From positions 1 to 5,949 of the forward strand of contig JAUSKV010000003.1 of the NCBI GenBank assembly GCA_030646745.1: a stretch of DNA of 5,949 nucleotides. Direction: 5' to 3'. The position numbers and the translations under genes were made by a program. How positions within the stretch are numbered: position 1 is the stretch's first letter; every line of letters starts with the position of its first letter. This document shows positions 1 to 5,949 of this stretch, piece after piece. The notes beneath the pieces are model-generated. The model made no database searches, was not told where the DNA came from, and saw only the letters and a program-made list of their open reading frames with translations. This DNA is from Sulfurimonas sp. GTDB taxonomy: Bacteria; Campylobacterota; Campylobacteria; Campylobacterales; Sulfurimonadaceae.

Positions 1-765
1 GAGAGCATGCACATCGGAGTGCTTGGAGTTTTTGAAAAACCCTACGGATCAGGGCATCCAAAGTACAAAGAGCTTTATGAGAGAATTGTCTCAGATATCA
101 GGGTAATGTCGGATGTGAAGGTTATTCGCAGATGGAACCACGCGCATTATGAAAGAGAGTTCAAAACTCTCCAAGAGATAAAGTGCGTAAACGAGTGCAG
201 ATTTGTTTTGATTGGCTCATCCACTGGCGGTCCTACTATTCTTCACACTATCCTAAAAGCACTGCCTGCCGATTACCCTTTGCCGATTTTGATTGCACAG
301 CATATGAGCAGAGATTTTATCGAGACCTTTATAGAGTGGCTGAATGAGCAGTGTGCTCTGCATGTAAAAAAGGCTGAGGATGGGGAGAAAATCAGTGCCG
401 GAGTTGTCTATATTGCCCCTGCCTCCTATCATCTCACCTTGAAAAATAACAGAATCAGACTCTTTGAGGCAGAAAAAAGTGAGCTCTTTGTTCCCTCAGT
501 CTCCAAACTCTTCTCTTCTATAAGCAAGCAGAATGCGGGCGAAGCAGTGGCTATTTTGCTCTCAGGAATGGGAGATGATGGTGCAGATGCAATCACTAAA
601 CTTAAACTCTATGGCGGGGTTACAATTGCGCAAAATGCAGAGACCTCCGTAGTTTTTGGGATGGCGAATGAAGCGATTAAAAAAGGTGGAATAGAGTATA
701 TTTTATCGCCTCAAGGGATTGCGGAGTTTTTGCTGAGCATAAAAATTGAAAAAAAGGATATTTAA
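1..765 (+). CDS. cheB: Chemotaxis protein-glutamate methylesterase CheB (5' truncated by window edge)
   Basis: CheB hydrolyses glutamyl methyl esters (and deamidates glutamines) on the cytoplasmic part of chemoreceptors, for adaptation. Counting from the first Met in the window (base 7), a complete CheB methylesterase domain spans residues 65-245. The catalytic triad is visible: Ser72 in GSSTGG, His99 in AQHM and Asp191 in GMGDDG. The family block TIAQNAETSVVFGMANEAI is also present. The frame is open to base 1, and residues 3-11 (IGVLGVFEK, then P) match the end of a receiver domain, with Lys11 as the conserved receiver lysine. The real start is therefore upstream, and this is probably a REC-CheB protein of normal layout, with the Met at base 7 internal. 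About 50 linker residues join the two domains. The stop TAA overlaps the next ATG by one base (TAATG), so it is cotranscribed with the kinase genes. The methylesterase call is very secure. The presence of a full receiver is inferred. Confidence 0.93.
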   Translation, partial: ESMHIGVLGVFEKPYGSGHPKYKELYERIVSDIRVMSDVKVIRRWNHAHYEREFKTLQEIKCVNECRFVLIGSSTGGPTILHTILKALPADYPLPILIAQHMSRDFIETFIEWLNEQCALHVKKAEDGEKISAGVVYIAPASYHLTLKNNRIRLFEAEKSELFVPSVSKLFSSISKQNAGEAVAILLSGMGDDGADAITKLKLYGGVTIAQNAETSVVFGMANEAIKKGGIEYILSPQGIAEFLLSIKIEKKDI

Positions 766-2504
766 TGGAAAGCCAAACATATAGAAAAATAAACATATCT
801 ATTCTTGTGGTTGAGGATAGTCTGACACAAGCAGAGGAGATTCGCTATTTTCTTGAAGAGAGTGGTTACAATGTGGATGTTTGTCACGATGGAAAGGAGG
901 CGTTTGAGTGGCTTTTGAGTGCAAAAAAATTGCCCGATATTATTGTGAGCGATATAGTGATGCCACATCTCGATGGGTATGAACTTTGTAAAAAAATCAG
1001 AGCAGATGAGAAACTCAAAAACATCCCCGTGATTCTTCTCACTTCACTCTCAGAGCCGCATGACATCATCAAAAGTATCGAAGCGGGAGCAAATAAGTTT
1101 CTTACCAAACCCTTTGACCATAAACGCCTCCCAGAAGTGATAGATGAACTCTACATAAACACCCAACGAAGATGCGTTGATAATATGGAGATGGGAATTC
1201 GGCTTATGTTTGGCGGAAATGATTTTTTAATAACCGCAAATAAAATTCAGATACTAGACCTTCTACTATCGAGCTATGAGGACTCCTACTACAAAAATCT
1301 TCAGCTTCAAGAGAGCCGAAGTGCACTTGAACGCTTAAATGCAGAACTTGAGCAAAAAGTGCAGGAGCGCACAAGAGAGCTAAAAATTCAGGAGGAGAAT
1401 TATAGAACACTCAGTGAACACACTCCGGATTTGATTGTAAGAGTAGATAAAAATTTGAATTTCGTCTATCTCAACAGGGCGGTTGAAACGCTCTTTGGTA
1501 TTCCTCGTGAGCTGTTAATCGGTCAACCGACGAGTAAACTGGATGAGGTTATGATAGATTGTGCATGTAGCGATGATGTCGGCGAAGTTTTTAAGACTCA
1601 AAAAGAGATGCGAAAAGAGATGAAAATTCAAACTTCCGAGGGCATAAAATGGTTAGATTCCGCATTTGTTCCCGAGTATAATGAGAGCGGTGAATTAGAG
1701 TATGTTTTAGAGGTCTCTCGCGATATAACACAGCAAAAAAAAGTTGAAGAGCAGCTCAAAGAGAAAGATAAAATGATGATGATTCAATCTCGTCAAGCGG
1801 CTATGGGGGACATGATTGCTATGATTGCCCATCAGTGGAGACAGCCTCTCTCCATTATGGCGATGGAAAATAATAACCTTAAAGTATCTATCGGGTTTGA
1901 AGAGGAGATAACTGCCGATATGCTGCTAAAACATGTTGAGATTATCGATACACAGGTGCAGCACCTCTCACAAACAATTGATGATTTTAGAAACTTTTTT
2001 CAGCCTCATCAAGATAAAGAGAGTGTGACAACCGCAGAGATGATAGAAAAAAGTATGAAATTAATGCGCAAAAGTTTGGAAAATAAAAATATTGAGGTGG
2101 TCGTTGAAAATAGAAGCGAGAGAGAACTTTTGATTTTCTCAAACCTTCTGCTTCAAGTTTTTATCAACCTTATTAACAATGCAAAAGATATAATCAATGA
2201 AAAAAAGATTCCAAATGCTAAGATAGTTATAAAATGCTACGACACGGAGAAGTCAACCGTAATAAACATCTGTGATAACGGCGGTGGAATTCCAAAAAAT
2301 ATCATGGATAGAGTCGGAGAGCCCTATTTTACGACAAAAAAAGCCAATGGTACGGGTTTGGGAATTTACATGTCAAAAACAATTGTAACAGAACACCTAG
2401 ATGGAGAGCTAAAGTGGGAGAACAAAGAGGAGGGAGTCTGTTTTACCATCACTCTTAAAATTGCACCGGAGATTCAGCAGAGCGAACAGGGGGAATTGAG
2501 ATGA
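765..2504 (+). CDS. Cytoplasmic hybrid sensor histidine kinase, REC-PAS-HisKA-HATPase
   Basis: A 579-residue soluble kinase with no signal peptide or membrane segment. The receiver is at about residues 10-128, with acidic pair Glu17/Asp18, phosphoacceptor Asp63, Thr93 and Lys115. A conserved-looking linker follows (about 140-172, FGGNDFLITANKIQILDLLL). Next come a coiled coil (about 173-212), a PAS domain (about 212-325), a dimerisation helix with His356 in MIAHQWRQPL, and an ATPase domain. The ATPase shows an N box around NLINNAKD (Asn472), G1 DNGGGI (Asp504), F box EPYFTTK and G2 GTGLG (529-533). All residues expected for autophosphorylation are present. With the receiver at the N-terminus, it may be controlled by phosphorylation from a partner kinase, or it may pass phosphate within the protein. 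The PAS ligand cannot be read from the sequence. The start is set by AAAAAGGA at 751-758, 6 nt upstream. The end overlaps the next gene by 4 nt (ATGA). Its place directly after cheB suggests a link to chemosensory adaptation, which is inference. Confidence 0.92.
   Translation: MESQTYRKINISILVVEDSLTQAEEIRYFLEESGYNVDVCHDGKEAFEWLLSAKKLPDIIVSDIVMPHLDGYELCKKIRADEKLKNIPVILLTSLSEPHDIIKSIEAGANKFLTKPFDHKRLPEVIDELYINTQRRCVDNMEMGIRLMFGGNDFLITANKIQILDLLLSSYEDSYYKNLQLQESRSALERLNAELEQKVQERTRELKIQEENYRTLSEHTPDLIVRVDKNLNFVYLNRAVETLFGIPRELLIGQPTSKLDEVMIDCACSDDVGEVFKTQKEMRKEMKIQTSEGIKWLDSAFVPEYNESGELEYVLEVSRDITQQKKVEEQLKEKDKMMMIQSRQAAMGDMIAMIAHQWRQPLSIMAMENNNLKVSIGFEEEITADMLLKHVEIIDTQVQHLSQTIDDFRNFFQPHQDKESVTTAEMIEKSMKLMRKSLENKNIEVVVENRSERELLIFSNLLLQVFINLINNAKDIINEKKIPNAKIVIKCYDTEKSTVINICDNGGGIPKNIMDRVGEPYFTTKKANGTGLGIYMSKTIVTEHLDGELKWENKEEGVCFTITLKIAPEIQQSEQGELR
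2488..2494 (+). promoter_or_regulatory. Ribosome binding site deciding the start of the membrane kinase
   Basis: AGGGGGA lies inside the end of the upstream kinase gene. It is 6 nt from the ATG at 2501 but 15 nt from the alternative in-frame ATG at 2510, so the first ATG is preferred. The ATGA stop/start overlap at 2501-2504 fits translational coupling. Confidence 0.7.
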
Positions 2505-4210
2505 TATGGATGCGCTTTATAGTTATATTCTTGATTTTTTCTAGTTTGATATTAGAAGCTCAGCTTTATCACAAATCACTAAAGGGTGTTATATTAAAAT
2601 CGGCAGGTGAATATGACTATCCTCCTTTTTCTATTGTTACACAAAATAGAAAAGCGGATGGTTTTTCTATTGAGCTGTTGAGAAGCAGTGTACAGGCAAT
2701 GGGAGGTGATGTTGAATTTGATGTAGATATATGGGACACAATAAAACAAAAACTTAAAAATGGGGAAATTGATGTACTTCCTATAATGGGCAGAACAGAA
2801 GAAAGAGCAAATAATTATGACTTCAGTACTCATTATCTCGCACTGCATGGGACAGTTTTCACACGCAGTGATGACACAAGAATCAAAACCCTTGAAGATT
2901 TAAAAGATAAAGTCATAGTTGTCATGAAAGGTGATTATGCGGAAGAGTATGCTCGAAGTAAAAATATTGGTAAAGAAGTTGTAACTTTTGATAGTTGTGA
3001 GTTGGCTTTTAAGGCACTCTCATCTGGTAAATATGATGTTGTTCTTATACAAAAACTTGTAGGTATAAGTTTGGTACATAGTTTGAATTTAAAAAATATA
3101 AAATCATCCGATGGTATAATTGAAGATTTTAGACAAGATTTTTGTTTTGCAGTAAAAAAGGGTGATTCAGACCTGCTTGCTCTCTTAAATGAAGGGCTTG
3201 CAATAGTTGTAGCTGATGGTACATATGACAAACTTTATATGAAATGGTTTCATGATGTAGTTGAAATTTCATTCATGGATACAACACTTTTCAAAAAATT
3301 GGTATTCATGGTGATTTTAATGCTGCTTGGATTACTGCTCTCTTACTTTTGGGTTAAGACTCTTAAAAAGCAAGTTCATCAAAAAACTATGGAGTACATA
3401 GAGCTAAATCAAACACTTGAATCTCGTATTGAAAAAGCACTTACCGATTTAAAACAAAAAGAAGAGGTAATGATAATACAGTCTCGCCACGCAGCAATGG
3501 GAGAGATGATAAGTATGATAGCACATCAATGGCGCCAACCTATTTCAAGCATAGCTATGGGAGCAAATAACATGATTGTAGATTTGGCTTTAGGGAAGAT
3601 TGATAAAGATTCTTTAAGTGAATTAGCATTAGATATTATCAATCAGACACAGCACTTATCTAAGACAATAGATGATTTTAGAAATTTTTTTAAGCCAAAT
3701 AAAATACGTGAGAATATAAATGTTTGTTCCGTACTTGAGGATGCCCTCTTAATCATAGGTGATTCTTTTGTTAATAATAATATTGTAATTGAAAAAGAGT
3801 TCGATTGCCGAACTCTTATTGCAACATATTCAAGAGAATTGCTTCAAGTATATTTAAATATACTAAAAAATGCTAAAGAGGCACTACTAGAAAATAAAAT
3901 TAAAGATGCTACAGTAGTCATTAGAATCACAGAAGATAATAATAGTGTTATCACAACTATTTGTGATAACGCCGGTGGTATAAAACCTGAATTACTTACA
4001 AAAATATTTGAGCCTTACTTTACAACGAAAGATGAAGAAAACGGTACCGGACTAGGCTTATATATCTCTAAAATAATTGTATATAAACATCTTAACGGCA
4101 GGTTAAGTGTAAAGAATAGTGATAACGGTGCTTGTTTTAGTGTTGTATTGCCAAAGCATTTAAGTGATAGTGTAACAAAAAGAAGGGGAGACAAAAATGA
4201 TTTCAATTGA
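2501..4210 (+). CDS. Membrane sensor histidine kinase with periplasmic SBP_bac_3 domain
   Basis: A 569-residue kinase. A hydrophobic signal sequence (about residues 5-20, possible cleavage after Ala20) precedes an amino-acid-type solute-binding domain (family 3, about 28-252). That domain has typical landmarks: YPPFS-like DYPPFSI, DGFSIELL, a TEERANNYDFS segment with Arg102 at the usual ligand-carboxylate position, LEDLKDKVIVVMKGDYAEEY, and DGTYDKLYMKWF. One membrane helix follows (about 264-286), then a coiled coil (about 290-322). The kinase core has His342 in MIAHQWRQPI, N box NILKNAKEA (Asn457), G1 DNAGGI (Asp489), EPYFTTK and GTGLGLY. It should sense a small periplasmic ligand and phosphorylate cytoplasmic receivers, as BvgS-like kinases do with their Venus-flytrap domains. 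It lacks a receiver of its own, so likely targets are the REC domains encoded on either side. The kinase core is clearly paralogous to that of the upstream kinase. The ligand is unknown. The gene ends 14 nt inside the next one. Confidence 0.92.
   Translation: MIWMRFIVIFLIFSSLILEAQLYHKSLKGVILKSAGEYDYPPFSIVTQNRKADGFSIELLRSSVQAMGGDVEFDVDIWDTIKQKLKNGEIDVLPIMGRTEERANNYDFSTHYLALHGTVFTRSDDTRIKTLEDLKDKVIVVMKGDYAEEYARSKNIGKEVVTFDSCELAFKALSSGKYDVVLIQKLVGISLVHSLNLKNIKSSDGIIEDFRQDFCFAVKKGDSDLLALLNEGLAIVVADGTYDKLYMKWFHDVVEISFMDTTLFKKLVFMVILMLLGLLLSYFWVKTLKKQVHQKTMEYIELNQTLESRIEKALTDLKQKEEVMIIQSRHAAMGEMISMIAHQWRQPISSIAMGANNMIVDLALGKIDKDSLSELALDIINQTQHLSKTIDDFRNFFKPNKIRENINVCSVLEDALLIIGDSFVNNNIVIEKEFDCRTLIATYSRELLQVYLNILKNAKEALLENKIKDATVVIRITEDNNSVITTICDNAGGIKPELLTKIFEPYFTTKDEENGTGLGLYISKIIVYKHLNGRLSVKNSDNGACFSVVLPKHLSDSVTKRRGDKNDFN
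4183..4190 (+). promoter_or_regulatory. Ribosome binding site of the HD-GYP gene
   Basis: AAGGGGAG inside the 3' end of the membrane kinase gene, 6 nt before the ATG at 4197. It supports that start even though it gives a 14-nt overlap with the upstream frame. Confidence 0.7.
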
Positions 4211-5597
4211 GGAACTAAAAGAGCTGGCGCAGAACTATACAGTACTGTATGTTGAGGATGACGAAGAGCTTCGCAACGGTGTTGTCCATTATTTAAGAAA
4301 TTTTTTTAAAGAGGTAAAAAGTGCCGTAAATGGAGAAGAGGGACTTCTCTTATATAAAGAGTCGATGTACGATATTGTTATCACAGATATTGGGATGCCT
4401 AAAATGAATGGACTCGAAATGGCACTTAAAATGAGAGAGATAAATGCAAGACAAGAGATTTTGATTGTTTCAGCGTATTCAGAAAGTAGCCTTATTATGG
4501 ACTCTATCGAGATAGGGGTGAGTGGATATATCGTAAAACCTATTGATTTTAGAAAAATTAATGATGTGTTATATAAAGTGCTTTATAAACTTGAAGCATT
4601 CAAGGAAAATGAGCTTTATAAAACAAATCTTGAAAAGTTAGTTGAACTGGGGGTTCAAGAGCAGCGTCAAAATTATGAAAAAACTATACTCTCTCTGGTT
4701 TCGATGATAGAAAAACGCGATACTTATACAGGCGGGCATTCACAGCGTGTTGCAAATTACTCAAAACTTATTGCTGCAGAGATGGGATACGATGAAGAGA
4801 AATGTAATCTTGTCTATCGGGCAGGTATCCTGCATGACATTGGTAAAATCACTACACCGGATTCTATACTTTTGAAACCGGGTAAATTGAGTAATTTGGA
4901 GTATCATATAATCCAAGAGCATGTGCAAATGAGCAGTGAAATACTTGCCCAAATACCAATGTATAAAGAGTTTATAGATATTATTTTAGCGCATCATGAG
5001 CACTATGATGGTTCTGGTTATCCAAATGCTTTAAAAGGTGATGCAATTCCGGAACTGGCTCAAATAATGATTGTGGCTGATGCTTTCGATGCTATGACTA
5101 CCAGCCGCATTTACAAAGCTCGTAAAAGTATTGATACAGCTATCCAAGAGTTACAAACGCTTAGCGGAACTCATTTTTCTCCATTAGTAGTTGAGAATGC
5201 TGTAAAAGTGCTTTCCCATGTTAATGTTAGCAAAGAAATATCACAGCTGCCAGAATCTGAACTTGAACAGGAGAGATTTGCCTATTTTTACAAAGATCAA
5301 GTTACTGATTTGCATAACGCAACGTATCTTGATTTAATTCTACTGAAAAATATAGATAGCCAAAAATATACCAATATATCTATAATATTTTTGCATAATT
5401 TTTCCCATTATAATGCAAATCACGGTTGGATTTTCGGTGATAAGTTTTTAAATCAATTTGCAAATTTATTAAAAGCAAGATATCCGAAAGAGTTACTATT
5501 TAGAATAAATGGCTCTGATTTTGTCGTAGTTAAAACAGAAGCATGTACTATAGATATAAATGAGTTTGCTGCAAAAGATCCACTTTTAGGAAGCTAA
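4197..5597 (+). CDS. Response regulator with HD-GYP domain and degenerate GGDEF-like tail
   Basis: A 466-residue cytoplasmic regulator. The receiver is at about residues 12-130, with Glu20/Asp21/Asp22, phosphoacceptor Asp64, Ser92 and Lys114. A helical linker (about 131-162) leads to an HD-GYP domain (about 163-335), which in this family hydrolyses cyclic di-GMP. Its metal and catalytic residues look intact: His181 in the TGGHSQRV helix, His213-Asp214 with Lys217 (HDIGK), His242, His266/His267 in HHEHYDGSGYP, and Asp295 in VADAFDAM. Residues 360-466 resemble the first two thirds of a GGDEF domain: YKDQVTDLHNATYLDLIL, then NANHGWIFGDKFLNQFANLL, then FRINGSDFVVV. The signature GGDEF is NGSDF and the metal-binding Asp region is FLHNFSHYN, so diguanylate cyclase activity is not expected. 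The tail appears cut short by the TAA at 5595-5597, because the frame continues meaningfully beyond it. Likely role: output of this two-component operon, lowering c-di-GMP when its receiver is phosphorylated. Phosphodiesterase activity is inferred from the motifs. Confidence 0.92.
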   Translation: MISIEELKELAQNYTVLYVEDDEELRNGVVHYLRNFFKEVKSAVNGEEGLLLYKESMYDIVITDIGMPKMNGLEMALKMREINARQEILIVSAYSESSLIMDSIEIGVSGYIVKPIDFRKINDVLYKVLYKLEAFKENELYKTNLEKLVELGVQEQRQNYEKTILSLVSMIEKRDTYTGGHSQRVANYSKLIAAEMGYDEEKCNLVYRAGILHDIGKITTPDSILLKPGKLSNLEYHIIQEHVQMSSEILAQIPMYKEFIDIILAHHEHYDGSGYPNALKGDAIPELAQIMIVADAFDAMTTSRIYKARKSIDTAIQELQTLSGTHFSPLVVENAVKVLSHVNVSKEISQLPESELEQERFAYFYKDQVTDLHNATYLDLILLKNIDSQKYTNISIIFLHNFSHYNANHGWIFGDKFLNQFANLLKARYPKELLFRINGSDFVVVKTEACTIDINEFAAKDPLLGS

Positions 5598-5684
5598 GTG
5601 ACAATAAGCGTAAAAGAGTTTGATATTACAGCGCAAGATATAACCTCGCTATTAAAATTTGAAAATATTATTTTAGAGAAATAA
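5598..5684 (+). other. In-frame continuation of the HD-GYP/GGDEF-like gene after its stop codon
   Basis: Directly after TAA 5595-5597 the same frame runs 28 codons (starting GTG ACA ATA) to a second TAA at 5682-5684. The peptide (VTISVKEFDIT, then SLLKFENIILEK) alternates hydrophobic and charged residues, like the closing strand and helix of a GGDEF-type fold, and is about the length needed to finish the domain. Reading it as the original C-terminus of a roughly 495-residue protein needs only one base change in the first TAA. It could instead be a chance open stretch or, less likely, a tiny GTG-start gene. No Shine-Dalgarno precedes that GTG. Confidence 0.5.
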
Positions 5685-5754
5685 TCTTACTACAATAGAG
5701 GCAGAGAGTCTAAAGATTTTTTTGTATCTTGAATGGGTGAAATATCTACTTTTT

Positions 5755-5763
5755 TGCTATAAT
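5755..5763 (+). promoter_or_regulatory. Extended -10 promoter upstream of the ABC permease gene
   Basis: TTTTTTGCTATAAT contains a perfect -10 hexamer (TATAAT, 5758-5763) preceded by the extended TGN element (5755-5757) and a T-rich stretch. No TTGACA-like -35 is seen around 5735-5740, which is usual for sigma-70 promoters in Campylobacterota. The expected transcription start, 7 nt past the hexamer, falls at about 5770, on the A of the next gene's ATG. Confidence 0.75.
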
Positions 5764-5769
5764 TTCTAG

Positions 5770-5949
5770 ATGTTAAAACTACTGAAAAAACTTTTTTACC
5801 TTCTGTTTATGCTTGCGTTAATTTCAATAATCTCATTTTTGGCTATTCACTCCGCACCCAATAGTTTTTTTGCCGGAGGTGAACTTAATCCAAATATGAC
5901 AAAAGAAGCGATTGAACAGTTAAAGGCTGTTTACGGGCTTGATAAATCA
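5770..5949 (+). CDS. DppB/OppB-family ABC transporter permease, N-terminus (3' truncated by window edge)
   Basis: Sixty codons of an inner-membrane permease subunit from a peptide/nickel-type (binding-protein-dependent) ABC importer. The N-terminus MLKLLKKLFYLLFMLALISI has a short basic start and a first membrane helix (about residues 8-29). It is followed by AIHSAP, matching the family's usual H-x-x-P turn, and by the family block NPNMTKEAIEQLKAVYGLDK, which in relatives precedes the periplasmic loop before helix 2. The start is firm: an in-frame TAG (5767-5769) lies immediately before the ATG and the next Met is inside the first helix. No Shine-Dalgarno is present. With the -10 element ending only 6 nt upstream, the mRNA may be leaderless. 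It has its own promoter and is probably functionally separate from the signalling operon. The transported substrate (oligopeptide, dipeptide or metal chelate) cannot be told from this fragment, so no symbol is given. Confidence 0.88.
   Translation, partial: MLKLLKKLFYLLFMLALISIISFLAIHSAPNSFFAGGELNPNMTKEAIEQLKAVYGLDKS

Noticed and set aside
7..9. ATG as the true start of cheB
   Set aside because: The frame is open to the window edge and the first residues match the end of a receiver domain (G-V-F-E-K-P), so this Met is internal and the gene begins upstream.
762..3231. Minus-strand open frames opposite the two kinase genes (for example 762-968, 884-1108, 1204-1410, 2594-2848, 2935-3231)
   Set aside because: They lie wholly within strong plus-strand coding sequence, show no recognisable domain, and their predicted peptides look like reverse-complement shadows.
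4015..4952. Minus-strand open frames at 4015-4206 and 4761-4952
   Set aside because: Antisense to the conserved ATP-binding and HD-GYP motifs. No family resemblance and no credible ribosome binding site.
5598..5684. Stand-alone small gene starting at GTG 5598
   Set aside because: No Shine-Dalgarno, and it is exactly in frame with the upstream regulator, so it is better explained as that gene's former C-terminus.
5690..5695. TACAAT as a second -10 element
   Set aside because: No extended TG and no clear upstream element. The TGCTATAAT at 5755-5763 is far stronger and better placed.
5712..5730. Possible terminator after the HD-GYP gene (AAGAT, T-run, ATCTT)
   Set aside because: The stem is only 5 A/T-rich pairs and the T-run sits in the loop rather than after the stem, so it does not look like an intrinsic terminator. 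No better hairpin was found in 5598-5757.

Overview
The window looks like part of a chromosome from a free-living Campylobacterota (epsilonproteobacterium), probably Sulfurimonas-like. This rests on AT-rich, tightly overlapping genes, two histidine kinases with the HQWRQP phosphoacceptor box common in that phylum, and an extended -10 promoter with no recognisable -35. The genus is an inference and no marker gene is present.

Bases 1-5597 hold four same-strand signalling genes with no gaps. They are a CheB methylesterase cut by the left edge, a cytoplasmic REC-PAS-histidine kinase, a membrane histidine kinase with a periplasmic solute-binding sensor domain, and a REC-HD-GYP protein with a decayed GGDEF-like tail. 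The junctions overlap by 1, 4 and 14 nt, and each downstream gene has a Shine-Dalgarno-like site inside the gene before it, so they are almost certainly one operon with translational coupling. No DNA-binding output domain is encoded. The visible outputs are receptor demethylation (CheB) and probable c-di-GMP hydrolysis (HD-GYP). A plausible model is that the two kinases, whose catalytic halves are clearly paralogous, feed the receiver domains of CheB, the hybrid kinase and the HD-GYP protein, linking an external small-molecule cue to taxis and to a motile/sessile decision. The wiring is inferred.

The HD-GYP frame stops at TAA 5595-5597, but the same frame continues for 28 protein-like codons to a second TAA at 5682-5684. 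This suggests a recent nonsense change or a sequence error in the last part of the GGDEF-like domain.

Bases 5685-5769 are non-coding and contain a good extended -10 element (TGCTATAAT). It is placed so that transcription would start at or next to the ATG of the next gene at 5770. That gene is the N-terminus of a DppB/OppB-type ABC permease, cut by the right edge. It has no Shine-Dalgarno sequence and may be expressed from a leaderless mRNA. No RNA genes, mobile elements, CRISPR arrays or sizeable repeats were seen.
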